Source of the DNA: Cinnamomum chago
Taxonomy: Eukaryota; Streptophyta; Magnoliopsida; Laurales; Lauraceae
DNA: 64,000 nucleotides
Direction: 5' to 3'
NCBI GenBank assembly: GCA_038049695.1
Contig: CP142451.1
Coordinates: 42,791,001 to 42,855,000, forward strand
Shown: positions 10,277 through 21,931 of the stretch, in pieces
How positions within the stretch are numbered: position 1 is the stretch's first letter
How the letters are laid out: each line of letters begins with the position of its first letter
Program-made: the position numbers and the translations under genes
Notes under the pieces: generated by a model
Told to the model about the DNA's origin: nothing
Seen by the model: the letters and a program-made list of their open reading frames with translations, nothing else
Databases searched by the model: none

Positions 10277-11290
10277 TGAAAGGTCAAGATTGGATTCATG
10301 AAGGAGAGCAAATGGTATTCCAATCTGGACAAGGCTCAAACATTTCTGCGAGCACTAAGTCCAAAAGGGAAGGAACCAGAATTTCTCGAATCTGAATCCA
10401 AAAGTGATGGAAGTTTTTTATGTTTTGAAAGGTCAAGATTGAATTCATCAAAAAGAGCAAGTGGTGTTCCAATCCGAACATAGGCTCAAACATTTCTGCG
10501 AGCACTAAATCCGAAAAGGAGAGAACCAAGATTTCTCAAATCTGAATTCAAAATGACGAAGGTTTTTTTTTTCTTTTACGATCAAGATTGATTTCATCAA
10601 AGAGAACAAACGGTGTTCCAATCCGAATAAAGGCTCAAACATTTCTATGCGCACTAAATCCGAAAAGGAGAGAACCAAGATTTCTCGAATCTGAACTCGA
10701 AAGTTTTTTTTTTTTTAAAAGATCTTTTTTGAAGATTTTTTTGAAGATTTTTTTTTTGAAGAGTAGACATAGGTCTCCAATTCGGTCTTATGAAACTTTA
10801 GTAAATAGATCAGCCCCCAGGCAAGGGTAGGGTTACTTAATGAACCCGTTTGGAGGACCCTTGCCTCGAACAGTCTAGCTACCTCCACACTCTAGACAAG
10901 GCTTTTCTTAGATCCACTTTGGTCAAAGATCGCAATTGGTACAACCTTAGTGGGTTTTGAACTTTTTTTTTTTTTGAAGATTTCTAATGGATTCATCAAA
11001 AAGAGCAAATGGTGTTCCAATCCAAATAAAGGCTCAAAAATTTCTACAAGCGCTAAATCCGAAAAGGAGGGAACCAAAGTTTCTCAAATTTGAATCCAAA
11101 AAAGCATAGTTTTTTCTTTTGAAAATGTTTTTTTTTTGTTTTTTTTTTTTTGAAAATCCCTATCGGAATCATCAAAGAGAAAAGATGGCCCACTCCCCGA
11201 TACGAACAATAGTTGTACACATTTCTGTGAACTATCAAACTCGAAGAGGAGAGGATCAAAGTTTCTCAAAATTGAATCTAAGAAAGAGAA
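10277..11290 (-). repeat. Leader tandem repeats of the Tat-like element, about five units
   Basis: On the plus strand each unit reads GAAAGGTCAAGATTG or similar, then ATTCATCAAA, GGTGTTCCAATCC, GGCTCAAACATTTCT, GCACTAAATCCGAAAAGG and CCAAGATTTCTC. Units start near 10277, 10426, 10579, 10970 and 11150 and are 125-155 bases long. Between them lie runs of T (10-14 bases), which read as A-runs in the element's own sense. The last unit is the most diverged. Confidence 0.75.
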
Positions 11291-11869
11291 ATCAGATTTC
11301 CTTTTTTTTTTTTTTGAATTGAGAAAGAGTGGAAATAAATTCAAAGGTAGAAATTTCCAAAAATCCCATCTTATGTTTTTTTGATTTTTTTTTTATGCAA
11401 GATCCAACATAGGCCACCAAATAGAAAGGAGCCTAAGAATTCAGCATCACGTTCTCAAATGAACGAGTCCCACCGGGTATGCCAACTTGATGGTGTTAGG
11501 AATTTTGTGTATTGCAATTTGATGGATGCATTATCACTCTAGCATCATTTGAATTTTCACACATGCATTGTTTTAGAAAAACTTGAAATCTTGATTTATA
11601 CATGCATTGTTTTTAAGATTTGTAAAAATGTTGATTTATGCATGTTTTGATTTTAAACTTGGATGCATGTTTAATTTGAAAAGGAGTTTTATCAAATCAA
11701 GCTAGCCTTGGTTCATATCTTTCAAATCTTTTAGGCTTTTTGTGTTTCATGATTTTAAGCCTCTTAGTTTGATTTAAATCATGATTCCAAGCTTGATTTA
11801 GTGGCCCAAGAGTTCCCACATGAATATAATTTGAAATATGCAAATATAGGGAATTTTGGTCCCAGGCTA

Positions 11870-12043
11870 GGTCGACCCACAATTGGCTCAGTCGACTGGC
11901 CCAACAGGGGACCCGGTCGACCGAGCCCACGCAGTACGACCGTGTAAAGAGTCATTGGCTCCTGTCAAACGGTCAGTTTTATGACCGTTGTGAAGGCCAG
12001 GTCGACCGGGGAAGAGCCGTTGGGCACTTTTTGGCTATAAATA
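11870..12043 (+). promoter_or_regulatory. LTR promoter of S3: palindromic words and TATA box
   Basis: GGTCGACC at 11870-11877, 11915-11922 and 12000-12007 and CAGTCGACTG at 11890-11899 precede TATAAATA at 12036-12043. An inverted pair AACGGTCA...TGACCGTT lies at about 11969-11990. This is the clearest promoter of the family in the window. Confidence 0.65.
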
Positions 12044-13029
12044 CTAGTTCATTCCTTTCCCAAAAGTTAGCAATTTTAAGGCCCTCATTGAGAGGTTTTG
12101 AGGCCAATGAAAGGGGAATGAGCTAAGGGATGAAAGGGGTCAATAGGAAAGCTAAAGCTTGGATTAATGAAGTTAAATCTCTAAGTAAGCTTTACTTTTC
12201 TTAATCATATGTTTTCATGCTTTGCTTTATTTATTGGTAAATCTTTTCTAGCATGATAAACTATGATTTGTTGTGTCCTTAACATGTTTATGTTTTGAAT
12301 TGATCTATTGTTTTGGATGCATCACCTTGATTCAATCCAAGTAGTACTTTAATTGGTAAATCTAAGTAGATCATGTTAATGAAAGAATCTTTGAAATTAT
12401 ATGTAACATGACTCCTATACTTGGTTGAATCTATGGTTGTTGTTTCTCATCATAAGAAAATCACTTTCAAATATATCTTATGCTTTGGGTTCAACATCTT
12501 TAGAAATCATATGTAACTTTGTTTTAAAGTTTTACAACTTGCTTTGCTTTGATAGGTATATCATATTCAAGTTGAATTTTTAATTGCATATGATTTGTCC
12601 CCTAATTTCAATCAAATCTATTGTTATGTTTTATGAGCTACATTGTTGATTTGATTGACATCCCTATGCATCACATGTTTTGTTCTTTGATTTTCACAAC
12701 TTGTTTTAAATACATATGTATATCTTTTACAAGTTACTTTTAACATGCGATTAGCATTCTTACCTCAACCATAAGTGTTTTATGAGCTAAAACTTTCAAA
12801 AGCCTTTGGCATACATTTATGAGCTTTCATTTTTAAAATGATTGAGGACATCATGCATACACATTGAGCATTCATCTTTGCATTCATAGTGTGTGTATGA
12901 ATTAGTTTTTCACTTCCATATCCACCTAATTAAGAGGCATTGTAATGAGCTATAAATTGTATCTCCATCAAGTGTATTATAGACACTACTTAGAGAGATA
13001 ACCAACCTTTTGGTTGAAGAGGTTTTTGC

Positions 13030-13132
13030 TTAGCCTAAGAAAAGCATAGTGTAATAGGTTGATGTTAAGCCTTGAAAAACATCATTGTAAAGGTTATTGC
13101 TTAGCCTATTGAAAAGCATAATTAGTGGAAAT
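13030..13132 (+). repeat. Short tandem repeat in the S3 LTR, about three units
   Basis: Units of about 33 bases, GTAAAGGTTATTGCTTAGCC followed by a GAAAAGCAT end. The same repeat has four units in S4 (50232-50372), about five in S5 (61375-61515) and roughly two in S1. It lies before the conserved block GGTAGTGGATGTAGGCATTG. Confidence 0.7.
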
Positions 13133-14160
13133 CCGGTGGGGTGTTGGATCACAAGCCGGTAGTGGATGTAGGCATTGAGGCCGAACCACTATAAATCCTT
13201 GTGTGATGGTGCATGCTTTGTGATGATTGTTTTTGTAAGCTTCCGCATTTATTTACTTAATCATCACTTATGACTAGTTTAATTTAAAGAAGTTAAAATT
13301 GGTCATGATTGAAGCTCACCCTATTCACCCCCCCCCTCTAGGGTTCGGATCCCCGAACTTTCAGATGGGGGCTCCGACCTTTCGTCCTCTCCTTCTTACC
13401 CCTGGGGTAGCCTGGAGTATGGCGGAGGAGGAAAAGCGAGTCATCAACATTTTTTGTACGGGTATGCCAGATTTTCTATTCTACTTGGAATTTGAATTGG
13501 TGATCCGGAGATTCACCTTTACAAGTAGAAAGGAAATCAATTCTTCTTTCTAACTTTCCATTGCACATATATTTTAAGAAAGAGTAACAATTTTTTAAAT
13601 GCCATAAGAGGCGATTTCATTTTGTTTGTCGTGAAAGGCGGTTTGTGTTGTAGAAGGCGATTTGTGCCGAGAAAGGCGATTTACAAATCTCATCAACAAT
13701 GAAAGACAAGAAATGCGATTTTTTGTCTCTTTACAAAGAATACAAAATACAATAGAAAAGTAAGAAAATGTATCTGACTTCTAAGGAGATTGCAGGGACT
13801 CGTTCAGATTGACGGTCGCAAGTCATGTATGGACTTTGTCATCGTCCTTCAGATGAGAAGGCTTGATGCTTTGATTCTTTGGCTTGGCTTGGACCTCAGT
13901 TTTTTTGAGGATAAAGATCAAAGGGAGGTCCTATGTCCAATAAAAAAACGAGTAGACGGGCTGAAGAGCCGCGTTTAGACCATGTTGGATAGAATGAGAG
14001 AGGAGACCTTGGGGGGGGGTGGGGCGGCCCCCCAAGGGACTTCGATCACCTTGTGGTGTTTCTACAGCAGAGTAGCAGGGTTTCTTTGAGAATTCTTCGA
14101 AATTTTTCTGGGCTTTTTCTGGGGCAGATCTAAGGTTCTTTTTTCTTAGAATGACCCCCC

Positions 14161-14167
14161 TTTTATA
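14161..14167 (-). promoter_or_regulatory. TATA box of the Tat-like 5' LTR
   Basis: Read on the minus strand as GCCTATAAAAGGGG, matching the box at 51442-51450 in the second LTR copy. Both are followed by GTCATTC within 15 bases. Confidence 0.6.
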
Positions 14168-15094
14168 GGCTTTTGGTGGCCATAAGGTGGGTTTATGAGC
14201 ATTGATGCTCCATTATAAGAGGAGTTACAAGTTTTAATTCTTGACTTTGTAACTCCTTTTTCTTGGCTTGTGATTGGGTGGTGGAGAATGATGGGCATTT
14301 AATCGCCCTTACTCTCCATGATGAGGGGAGTTTCATGGTTTTAATGCCATGATTACTTGAATTTGTAACTCCTATTTGCTTGATTTTGATTGGGCTGTCC
14401 AAAATGATTTTGTAACTCCCATTAAGTTGTCATAAAACGGGTCAATTAACGGCATTAAGTGGTCGCCAGGGCATTTGAAGAGTCGCGGGCCGTGCCGCAC
14501 CTTTTGCAATTCTTCTTGTGATGATCGCCGATGGATCCACATGTTATTTGATGTCGGATGGCGATGCAACTTCAGACATTGGTTGATATTAGTGGGCCGG
14601 TGACATCTGTTTTGTCGATTTCTCGATCGGTCGGACAGAAAGTGTACTTTCTTGGTCAGCCGGTTGGCGATTTTGGAGCGATCAATGATGATTTCGTGCT
14701 CTTGACGGCGGATCCGAGATGTTGACGAAGATCAATCGATTTCGAGCATAAAAAATCAAATTTTCAAGAAACCACAGGGGTTGGAACTCCTGAAACGTGA
14801 AAAAGGCGGAAAACGGGCCACTCGGTGACAAATCCGGCTACCTGGATTTCCACGATCGCCAGTGACCATGCACCCACGGTCGCCGCCTGCAACCATGGGG
14901 ATTGTTCCCCTTCCGGTCGCTGTTTCTCGGTCTTTTTTATACTTTTTTCTCCTGTATTTTTCTTGAAATTTCTCCTCATTTATTGGATTGATTCTCCTGA
15001 AGAAAGCCTGATGAGAAGCGGTACAAATCGGAGCACAAAGTTTCCTATTTTTTGGAAAAGCCAAAGACTTTGTAGCCAATTTTCCGACAGGAGC

Positions 15095-15790
15095 CGAAAC
15101 TATGTCAAACGATGTCGAAATGACCTGAAATTTGAGGTGAAGCCTCCTGAGCAGTAGATAGGGCCAACCATGGGCTTTCGTTTGAGTTTTGAAGCCGTGT
15201 GGGGTCTCGTCGCCAGTAGATTTTATTTTACGGCGGGGAAGATGCCGCTCTTTGATGTACGATCAACCAATGTCCAATTGACTTGAAATTTGATAGGGAG
15301 CCTATTGGAGTCATTTGGAAAAGATCCGTTGGCTCCGATCAGGATGTCATGGTCTCGGGGTGCTCTGCCGCCGGTAGCCTTGATTTTGTTTCGGTCCGGT
15401 CAAACGTTGTCGGAATGACCTGAAATTTGACGTGCAACCCTTTAGAAGCATGTTGAAGCCACCCATGTGCTATGTTTGATGGGTTATGGCCTCGATAGTT
15501 CTCGCCGCCGAGAGGCTTGATTTTACTGCTCGAGGGTTGATGGAGGTTCAACCGTTGTAGTTTGACATGAAATTTGACATGGAGCCTTTTGGAGGTATTT
15601 TGAGACCATCCATAGGCTCTTATCGAAGTTTTGATGTCTTCGACGCCGTCGCTGCCAGGAGCGTCTGTTTGGCTGCTGGAGGAGTGAAGTTGGGTCAAAT
15701 GATGTTGGAATGGCCCGAACTTCATGTGAACCCCTCTTTTGGCTGTCTTGAAGGATCTTGCAGTTTTTGTTTGATTCTGGCAAGATCTGA
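15095..15790 (-). repeat. U3 tandem repeat of the Tat-like LTR, about five units
   Basis: On the plus strand each unit carries GGTCAAACGNTGTCGGAATGAC-like, CTGAAATTTGANGTG and GAGCCTNTTGGAG words, followed by a unit-specific GCCGCCGG-like stretch. Units lie near 15103, 15260, 15395, 15546 and 15693, about 135-155 bases apart. They sit far upstream of the TATA box in the element's sense. Confidence 0.65.
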
Positions 15791-16789
15791 TGCGTAAAGT
15801 AGCATTGCCTATTTTGTAGTAGGATGCAGCTTCATGTGGCTTCTTGATGTTGAAGAGGCAAAGTGACACTTTTGGTGTCAACAAGTGCAATTACATGATA
15901 TGTTAGACAGAAGTTTTGTGAAACCAAGTGTATCACCATGTGGTGCACTGATTATTGCACTGATTCTTTTGTGAAAAAGAGGGATTGACAGTAGATCTAG
16001 CGTCAGTGGAAGCAGTGGTCAGTTGGGAAAACTAAAGAAAATGTAAAAAATCTGAAGTTTCTTAGAATGGGCAGGATATTACAGATAGTTTGTGAAGGGA
16101 TTTTTTACAATTGCAGCCAGTTGAACAAGTTGACAAGGAAAGATGTTTTGTTGGTATTGTCACGCCCCCGAACCAGATGGGATTAAAGCATAAATTATAT
16201 TTTACTTCTCCCAGGATCCGCGTGTGTGAAGACAACACATTCTGAATATTTTGCGGAAGCATTTGTGGCGTTGCGACCCGGAGTCCGTGGCCATTGGATT
16301 CCGCGTCGCACCCAACCTTTAGCATATAGCTATCATATCAAGAACCATATCAGACTGGAGTAAACCATCACAATAAATTACAGAGCTGACAGTAACAGGA
16401 TATTACATTCCCAAATATGTTCAGGTTACAATTATCAGTGTACATTAATTAAGAATCCCAAGAAAAAGGCTAATAAAAGCCATACAACAAAAGGCTATGA
16501 ACTACTACCCAAATGTGACGTTGCTCCGATGTCAGGCTCAATGTCTACATGACATAGCCGACAAAACAACCTGCAAGGCATGGCTCCAAAGCCAACAAAA
16601 CACTCAACTCAGGGCGAAGAAATCTGAACCTGAGTACCAAAAGTAGTGGGTCAGACACGACGGTCTGGCAGGTGGATGAAAAGATAACAAATATACTGAA
16701 GAATAAAACATAAGATAAATCATGCTATCCGATCAAATGCTGCATATAATTAAACGGGTGCAAAGTCGGGAATCTCGGGGAAACCTGTA

Positions 16790-17240
16790 TTCATTTCAAG
16801 CATGGGTAAAACATGAATATCTAATAAAACATGTGTTCATCTACATCATCTATAATCATAGATTTTTGACAATCGGGTGTTCGTCTAAAACATGTATAAA
16901 TATAGGGGTTTGACAAAACAAACGTTCATTTGAGACTTAGGTAAAAACATAAGTATACAACAAACCAGGTATTCATAGCAGTCTGGCCAAAACCAATGTC
17001 CATTTGAAACCTAGGTAGAAATGCGGATATTTAACAAATCGGGAAATCATTTAAAACAGGTATAAACATAGGTATCTGACAAACCAAATGTCATTTAAAA
17101 CAAAGCACGGATATTTAACAATTCGGGTATCCATTTAAAACATGTGTAATCATATAAATCTAGCAAAATCATTGATCGTTTGAAACATAGGTAAAGGCAT
17201 GGGTATTCACCCAACCGGCATTCATTTAAAACATGTGCGT
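16790..17240 (-). repeat. Imperfect repeats of about 60 bp in T1
   Basis: About seven units built from AAAACATG, GGTATTCATTTAAAAC-like and CATAGGTATCTGACAAACC-like words. The matching array in T2 is at 38000-38560. Confidence 0.6.
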
Positions 17241-17599
17241 GTACAAAGGACAGAAAACAATATAATAATAACTGAATTTACATTGAAGAATATTAGCACT
17301 TGTTTAAATAACAACTCTCATAAAGGAAACGAATCATTTATCGGAAAGCAAGTAAACAATATAAAACATGTCGGGTAACCAAGGAATCGGGAACTGGCAA
17401 GATGGCAACCACACGAAGCTAAGTCCTCTATCACTAAAGCGATAGAGCAATAACTAGGCCCTGATCTCAGTCACTCGAGGTGAGGAGAAACAGGGGATCT
17501 CATATAAATACATATACATATACTAGGCACTGATCTCAGTCACTCGAGGTGAGGAGAAACAGTGGATCTCATGAATGCATATACATATACTATACATGA

Positions 17600-17690
17600 C
17601 CACGGTAGCGAGCCGGGCATCGGGGACCACAATAGCAATCTGTGGTATCGGGACAAGACCACGGTAATAACCGGGTATCGGGATCCAAAC
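17600..17690 (-). repeat. Two-unit ACCGGGTATCGGGAC repeat in T1
   Basis: On plus: GACCACGGTAGCGAGCCGGGC and, after about 50 bases, GACCACGGTAATAACCGGGT. The same pair occurs in T2 (37615-37680), T3 (26335-26420) and T4 (54590-54660), so it is an old module of these LTRs. Confidence 0.55.
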
Positions 17691-19620
17691 TGCAGCTGGC
17701 AGGACAAGAGGGGGATCTCCAAGTCGGTGGATCAGACCAACAAGGTTATCCAAGCTTAGTGGTGCCGACTCATAGGTCAAATACAATCGAGACATATGCA
17801 ATTAAATCAAGTACAATAGATATACGGGCAAGACGGGGGTGCTCAAGGGCACACTAACATTTCATGTCGGGCAATACATCTCGGGACAATTCACTATTAC
17901 TAGTGTAACTTCAATGCTTTCGGGAAAACAAGTAAATCAAGTACAATAAATAAACGGGTAAAACGGGGTGCTCAAGGGCACACTGTCATATCATGTGATG
18001 CAATGCACTTCGGGACAAATAACTGTTACTAGAGTAACTCCAATGCTTTCGGGAAAACGAGTCATGTAATGCAAGTCTTGGAAATGAGGTGAAACAATGA
18101 ACCATTACAATTTCGGGTAAAATTATCGGTTTCAATATCTATTTAAGTGAATAGGGGTCCCGTATGTCGATTATAACAATTACTTGGTACTCCTTGAGTT
18201 TGAAGACATGCCGGGCTCCTTATGCACTTTTACTATTTTAAAATCTTAACATGAGCTTATGGGTAGTACTAGATGTTACAATAGCAAGAATCAAGATTAT
18301 AAACGGTCCATCCTAGGCATGACATTAATCCGGAAATATCGAGCAACCGATTCAGTCATCGAAAGGAATAGAATTAGCGATAACCAAGGGAATAGACTTG
18401 TGTTTAGATATAAAGAAGATATCGCGTCGTTCCATCCCGTTCAAGATTGAAATGGATTAACTCCGATGCCACCGAACCAACCGTGAGGCGTGTCGGCTCA
18501 AGACATTCTCACACATGGTCCAAACAGTCCAAAAAGGGTAGTCAGGGTCCCACCTAAAACCAAGAATTAGTGTCTAATCAACACCATTCTTTTCTTTCAG
18601 TTCCCTAGTCTTAGAGACCTTAGATTAGGGTACAATTGGTCTTAACACTAAGGTATATACCCCTAGGACTCATAGAAAGCCCAAAGGTTTCCAAAAAAAG
18701 CAAATATCAAATTTCACTAGACTCAAACTGCAGCTGGCGGGACAAGAGGGGGATCTCCAAGTCGGTGGATCAGACCAACAAGGTTATCCAAGCTTAGTGA
18801 TGCCGACTCATAGGTCAAATAACAAAGTGGGACATATGCAAGTAAATCAAGTACAATAAATAAACGGGTAAAACGGGGGTGCTCAAGGGCACACTGTCAC
18901 TTCATATCGGGCAATACATTTCGGGACAAATAACTGTTACTAGTGTAACTTCAATGCTTTCGGGAAACAAGTCATGTGATGCAAATCTCGGGAAATGAGG
19001 AAATATAATGCACTATACCATTTCGGGAAGAATATTGATTTCAAGATCTATTTAAGTGAATAGGGGTCCCGTATGTCGATTATAATAATTACTTGGTACT
19101 CCTGGAGTTTGAAGACATTCCGGGCTCCTTATGCACTTTTACTATTTTCACAACTTAAAATGAGCTTATGGGTAGTACTAGATGTTACAATAGCAAGAAT
19201 CAAGATTATAAATGGTCCATCCTAGGCATGACATTAATCCGGAAACATCGAGCAACCTATTCAGTCACCGAAAGGAATAGAATTCGCGATAACCAAGGGA
19301 AAGACTTGTGTTTAGATATAAAGAAGATATCGCATCGTTCCATCCCGTTCAAGATTGAAATGGATTGAACTTCGATGCCACCGAACTAACCGTGAGGCGT
19401 GTCGGCTCAAGACATTCTCACACATGGTCCAAACGGTCCAAAAAGGGTAGCCAGGGTCCCACCCAAAACCAAGAATTAGTGTCTAGATCATCACCATTCT
19501 TTCCTTTGAGTTCCCTAGTGTTAGAGACCTTAGATTAGGGTATAATTGGTCTTAACACTAAGGTATATACCCCTAGGACTCATAGAAAGCCCAAAGGTTT
19601 CCAAAAAAAATAATATCAAA
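17687..19620 (-). repeat. Tandem duplication of about 0.9-1 kb inside T1
   Basis: The block beginning AAACTGCAGCTGG recurs 1038 bases further on (17687 and 18725), and later landmarks recur 909 bases apart (18259 and 19168). The first copy has an additional internal duplication of about 129 bases (17810-18060), which explains the different spacing. The junction at 18725 falls on AAACTG, present at both ends, so a microhomology or slippage origin is likely. Confidence 0.8.
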
Positions 19621-19627
19621 TTTCATT

Positions 19628-19750
19628 GGTCCGATCGATCGGCCGAAATTTCTGTACCAGAAATGCACAGGGTCCGATCGATTGGCCCAAAAAGCCTTAC
19701 AGTTAAAAGACAGGCCGATCGATCGGCCTGTAGGTCCGATCGATCGGACC
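19628..19750 (-). promoter_or_regulatory. Palindromic word cluster of T1 (CGATCGATCG words)
   Basis: Four words around CCGATCGATCGG (one decayed) in 123 bases, including an 18-bp perfect palindrome at 19733-19750 (GGTCCGATCGATCGGACC) and a 20-bp perfect palindrome at 19711-19730. The spacers are nearly identical to those in T4 (55447-55569). It lies downstream of the TATA box in the LTR's sense, so it would be transcribed. Confidence 0.7.
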
Positions 19751-20610
19751 TGGGCGTGCAGCAGGTCCGGGACACTGATTTTTCCTCCTCTTTTTCCTTT
19801 CCTTTCCAACACTTACACAATCACATAGAACTATAAACAAGATGGTTTAAATATATGTTTCCAAGACATTAAAATGAGCTAAATAGCTCTTCATTTCAAG
19901 TTTTTTCCTTTTCCATTCTTTCCATTCACAATAAATCTCAAGGTGGAGAAAACTCATTCATGTGAAACCATTTGAAACCTTGACAATATGATGCATACAT
20001 TTTCCAAGCATGAACAAGAGGGAAATAACTCATCAATAAGCACATTTCGAAATCCATATTAATCATAGTAAAGACAACTACTAAAATCACCAAAACCCTT
20101 AATGAAACAAGATTTTTCTCACAAAACATGTTAATAATCAAAACAATCCATTCATCCACTTGCCTTTGACTCTAATCAAGCAAATCAAGCAAATCAAGCT
20201 CCTAATCACCTCTCAAGCTCAAGATCCACAATCTCTACAAAACCCCCAAAACAAACCCTAAAATGGGTTAAACAATGAAATGACAATGAAACCTTTCAAT
20301 AATCAAGGTGGAGCTTCTCTAAGGCTAGAAGATTACAAATCTAGAAGATGGAGAAGAACACTTACTTGCAAGGTCCTCTAATGGACAAGGTAAGCTCAAG
20401 GGAAGTCTTGTGATGGAGGGTTCTCTCCACAAATGGTATCAATGGAAAGCTTGCAAGATGAGGAAGAAGAAGATGGTCTCCATTTCTTGATTGATGAACT
20501 ATTGGTGTGGCTTGGAGATGGAGAAGCAAGAAGAAGAAGAGAAGCACAAGGGAAAAAACCCTAGGTTCAGCTGGAACAATGGTGAATGAAATGAATGAAG
20601 GGGATGGGTT

Positions 20611-20725
20611 CCTCTTATAAGCAAGTGAGGTTTGGGTCCCACAACTTAAAGAACTTGGGTGGCTGAAATCATCTAATTCGGGACCTCGGATGGATTCGAC
20701 GAAGAAGGAAGAAATGATCGTCGAA
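20611..20725 (-). promoter_or_regulatory. T1 promoter region: 31-bp dyad and TATA box
   Basis: Read on the minus strand: dyad TTCGACGA...TCGTCGAA (20725-20695, arms of 8, 15-base centre), then TTATAAGAGG (20620-20611) about 75 bases downstream. The same arrangement is seen in T2 and T3. Confidence 0.6.
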
Positions 20726-21915
20726 ATATCTAGTTTCCAAAAAGTATATGTTTCACGGATTTCAAGAATATCGAGTTTTGGGTACAAATTTGGTGTGAAA
20801 AGACTGTTTTGCCCTCAAGGCCAAGAAATCGAGTTTCGGGTTCTCAAATGGATACGGGATCAACATGAAAGTTGTAGGATTCCTCAAGATGAATGCAACA
20901 GGCCAAAAACAGAATACGAAACAAATCGGGAAAATCTCACAAGTAAATGCAAAGCCGAAAAGGGAACCCCCAAAGGGCCCCACTAGCTACTAAAGCACTC
21001 AAAAGCCCAAAACTAGAAGAAAAACCATTCTAGCTCACAAACTCAACCCAACAACTACTAATCCTACTAAAAGAACTAATCCACCAATAAAACAACACTA
21101 ATCCAAGAGATTAGGGGTCGGGTTCTCACAGGTATGGTCAGAGTAGTGTGAGATCAGTTTCGAGCAATCGAAGTAGAGGTTAACTATGGACCTTATGGAT
21201 AAGAGAGACAATTTTGTGAATTTTACTGGTGTTTTTGGGATTTTATTGAGATTGGTGCTAATGCAGAATGGGAAAAGTAATGACCTACGGGTCCAGACAA
21301 CTGAAAGAGCACGAAAAGAGATACATTAACCATGGCTTAGAGATTACAGCAGTGGTTTTAGCTTTAGAGATGTGGATGCACTAATTGTATTAAGAGAGAT
21401 TCGAACTCAGAGAATAGAAATTTACAGTACCTGTTTTCCAAGGAGAATTTAAACTTGAGTCAGCAGAGGCAAATGCACTGAGCAAAGATATCAGATAGTG
21501 GGTGATTGATAGCATGTTACGATGAGAGTAGACATTTTGGACAGAACCAAGAATAGTCAGAGGAATGACCTAGAGTTTATCAAGATGGTAGAGAAGATTG
21601 CAAGCAAACCAGAGTTCAGACTCGCGGAGGGTGTGTTTTTTGGTCAGGGAAGATTATGTGTCAGATGTACGAGGACCTATGGAGTTACTACTGATGGATA
21701 GCATGAAGACAGAGATAGCAGGGTCTGTGTCAGATGTTTGTTGTGTCAAATAGAGCCATGAAGTTTTGAGCAGTTGTGGGTCAGATTGGAAGCAGCTTGA
21801 GCACTATCCTGAGTTTCACTGCATCTTGTCACCTTTAGACTTCGGAGATCGAGTTTAGCTAGAGTAACCAAATCTTTTACCTGTGATAGGTTTAGTCATT
21901 TGGAGGACCAAATGT

Positions 21916-21931
21916 TCTAAGGAGGGAAGGA
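21916..21931 (+). other. Polypurine tract of G1
   Basis: CTAAGGAGGGAAGGA directly before the LTR start TGTAAC at 21932. The counterpart in the Tekay copy (31511-31525) is CTAAGGGGTGGAGGA. Confidence 0.65.

Larger units (their letters stand above)
11494..13363 (+). mobile_element. Solo LTR S3 of the Sirevirus-like family
   Basis: A 1870-bp LTR on the plus strand, TGTTAGGAATTTTG...CGAACTTTCA, flanked by a perfect TSD GATGG (11489-11493 and 13364-13368). It is the longest copy of the family here. No interior is present, so it is a solo LTR. It has lost little of the promoter and inner-end modules shared with S1, S4 and S5. Confidence 0.88.
8496..15883 (-). mobile_element. Tat-like Ty3/Gypsy element, 5' part
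   Basis: Read on the minus strand: 5' LTR from TGTTGACACC at 15883 to ...CATCA at 11488 (interrupted by S3), then a leader starting TTGGCATACCCGGTGGGAC, a repeat-filled leader (10277-11290) and a gag remnant (8496-9916). LTRs beginning TGTTGACACC, a long leader with tandem repeats and this type of gag suggest the Tat branch of Ty3/Gypsy. Pol is absent in this window. Without S3 the LTR is about 2.5 kb. A second LTR of the same family is at 50627-52289. The element is broken and lacks its 3' half. Confidence 0.55.
11488..15883 (-). mobile_element. 5' LTR of the Tat-like element, holding S3
   Basis: The LTR starts with TGTTGACACC at 15883, ends CATCA at 11488, and has a TATAAAA box read at 14167-14161 after a GCC. 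Its U3 part (15095-15790) holds a tandem repeat; its inner part (about 13580-13700) a short repeat of AAGGCGATTT. The copy at 50627-52289 aligns with it in inverse orientation. S3 lies six bases inside its end. Confidence 0.6.
16158..21130 (-). mobile_element. Solo LTR T1, Tekay-like, with internal duplication
   Basis: A 4973-bp TG...CA unit on the minus strand, TGTGAGAACCC at 21130 to ...GGGCGTGACA at 16158, with a perfect TSD GGTAT (16153-16157 and 21131-21135). Module order in its own sense: LTR start, 31-bp dyad (20695-20725), TATA box (20611-20620), palindromic words (19628-19750), a duplicated middle part, about 60-bp repeats (16790-17240) and the conserved end. It lacks any primer site, polypurine tract or coding part, so it is a solo LTR, enlarged by the duplication. 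T2 is the same family. Confidence 0.85.

Noticed and set aside
13321-13337. Poly-C run at the S-family LTR ends as a special signal
   Set aside because: Its length varies between copies (about 8-13), as expected of a slippage-prone homopolymer.
16790-17240. CRISPR-like direct repeats
   Set aside because: Units are imperfect, lack fixed-length unique spacers, lie in a plant LTR, and no cas-like gene is present.
20690-20986. Antisense open frame in T1 with a close counterpart in T2 (35078-35470, minus)
   Set aside because: T1 and T2 are close relatives, so the frame is shared by descent, and it overlaps the conserved dyad and TATA region. In T4 it does not stay open in the same frame.
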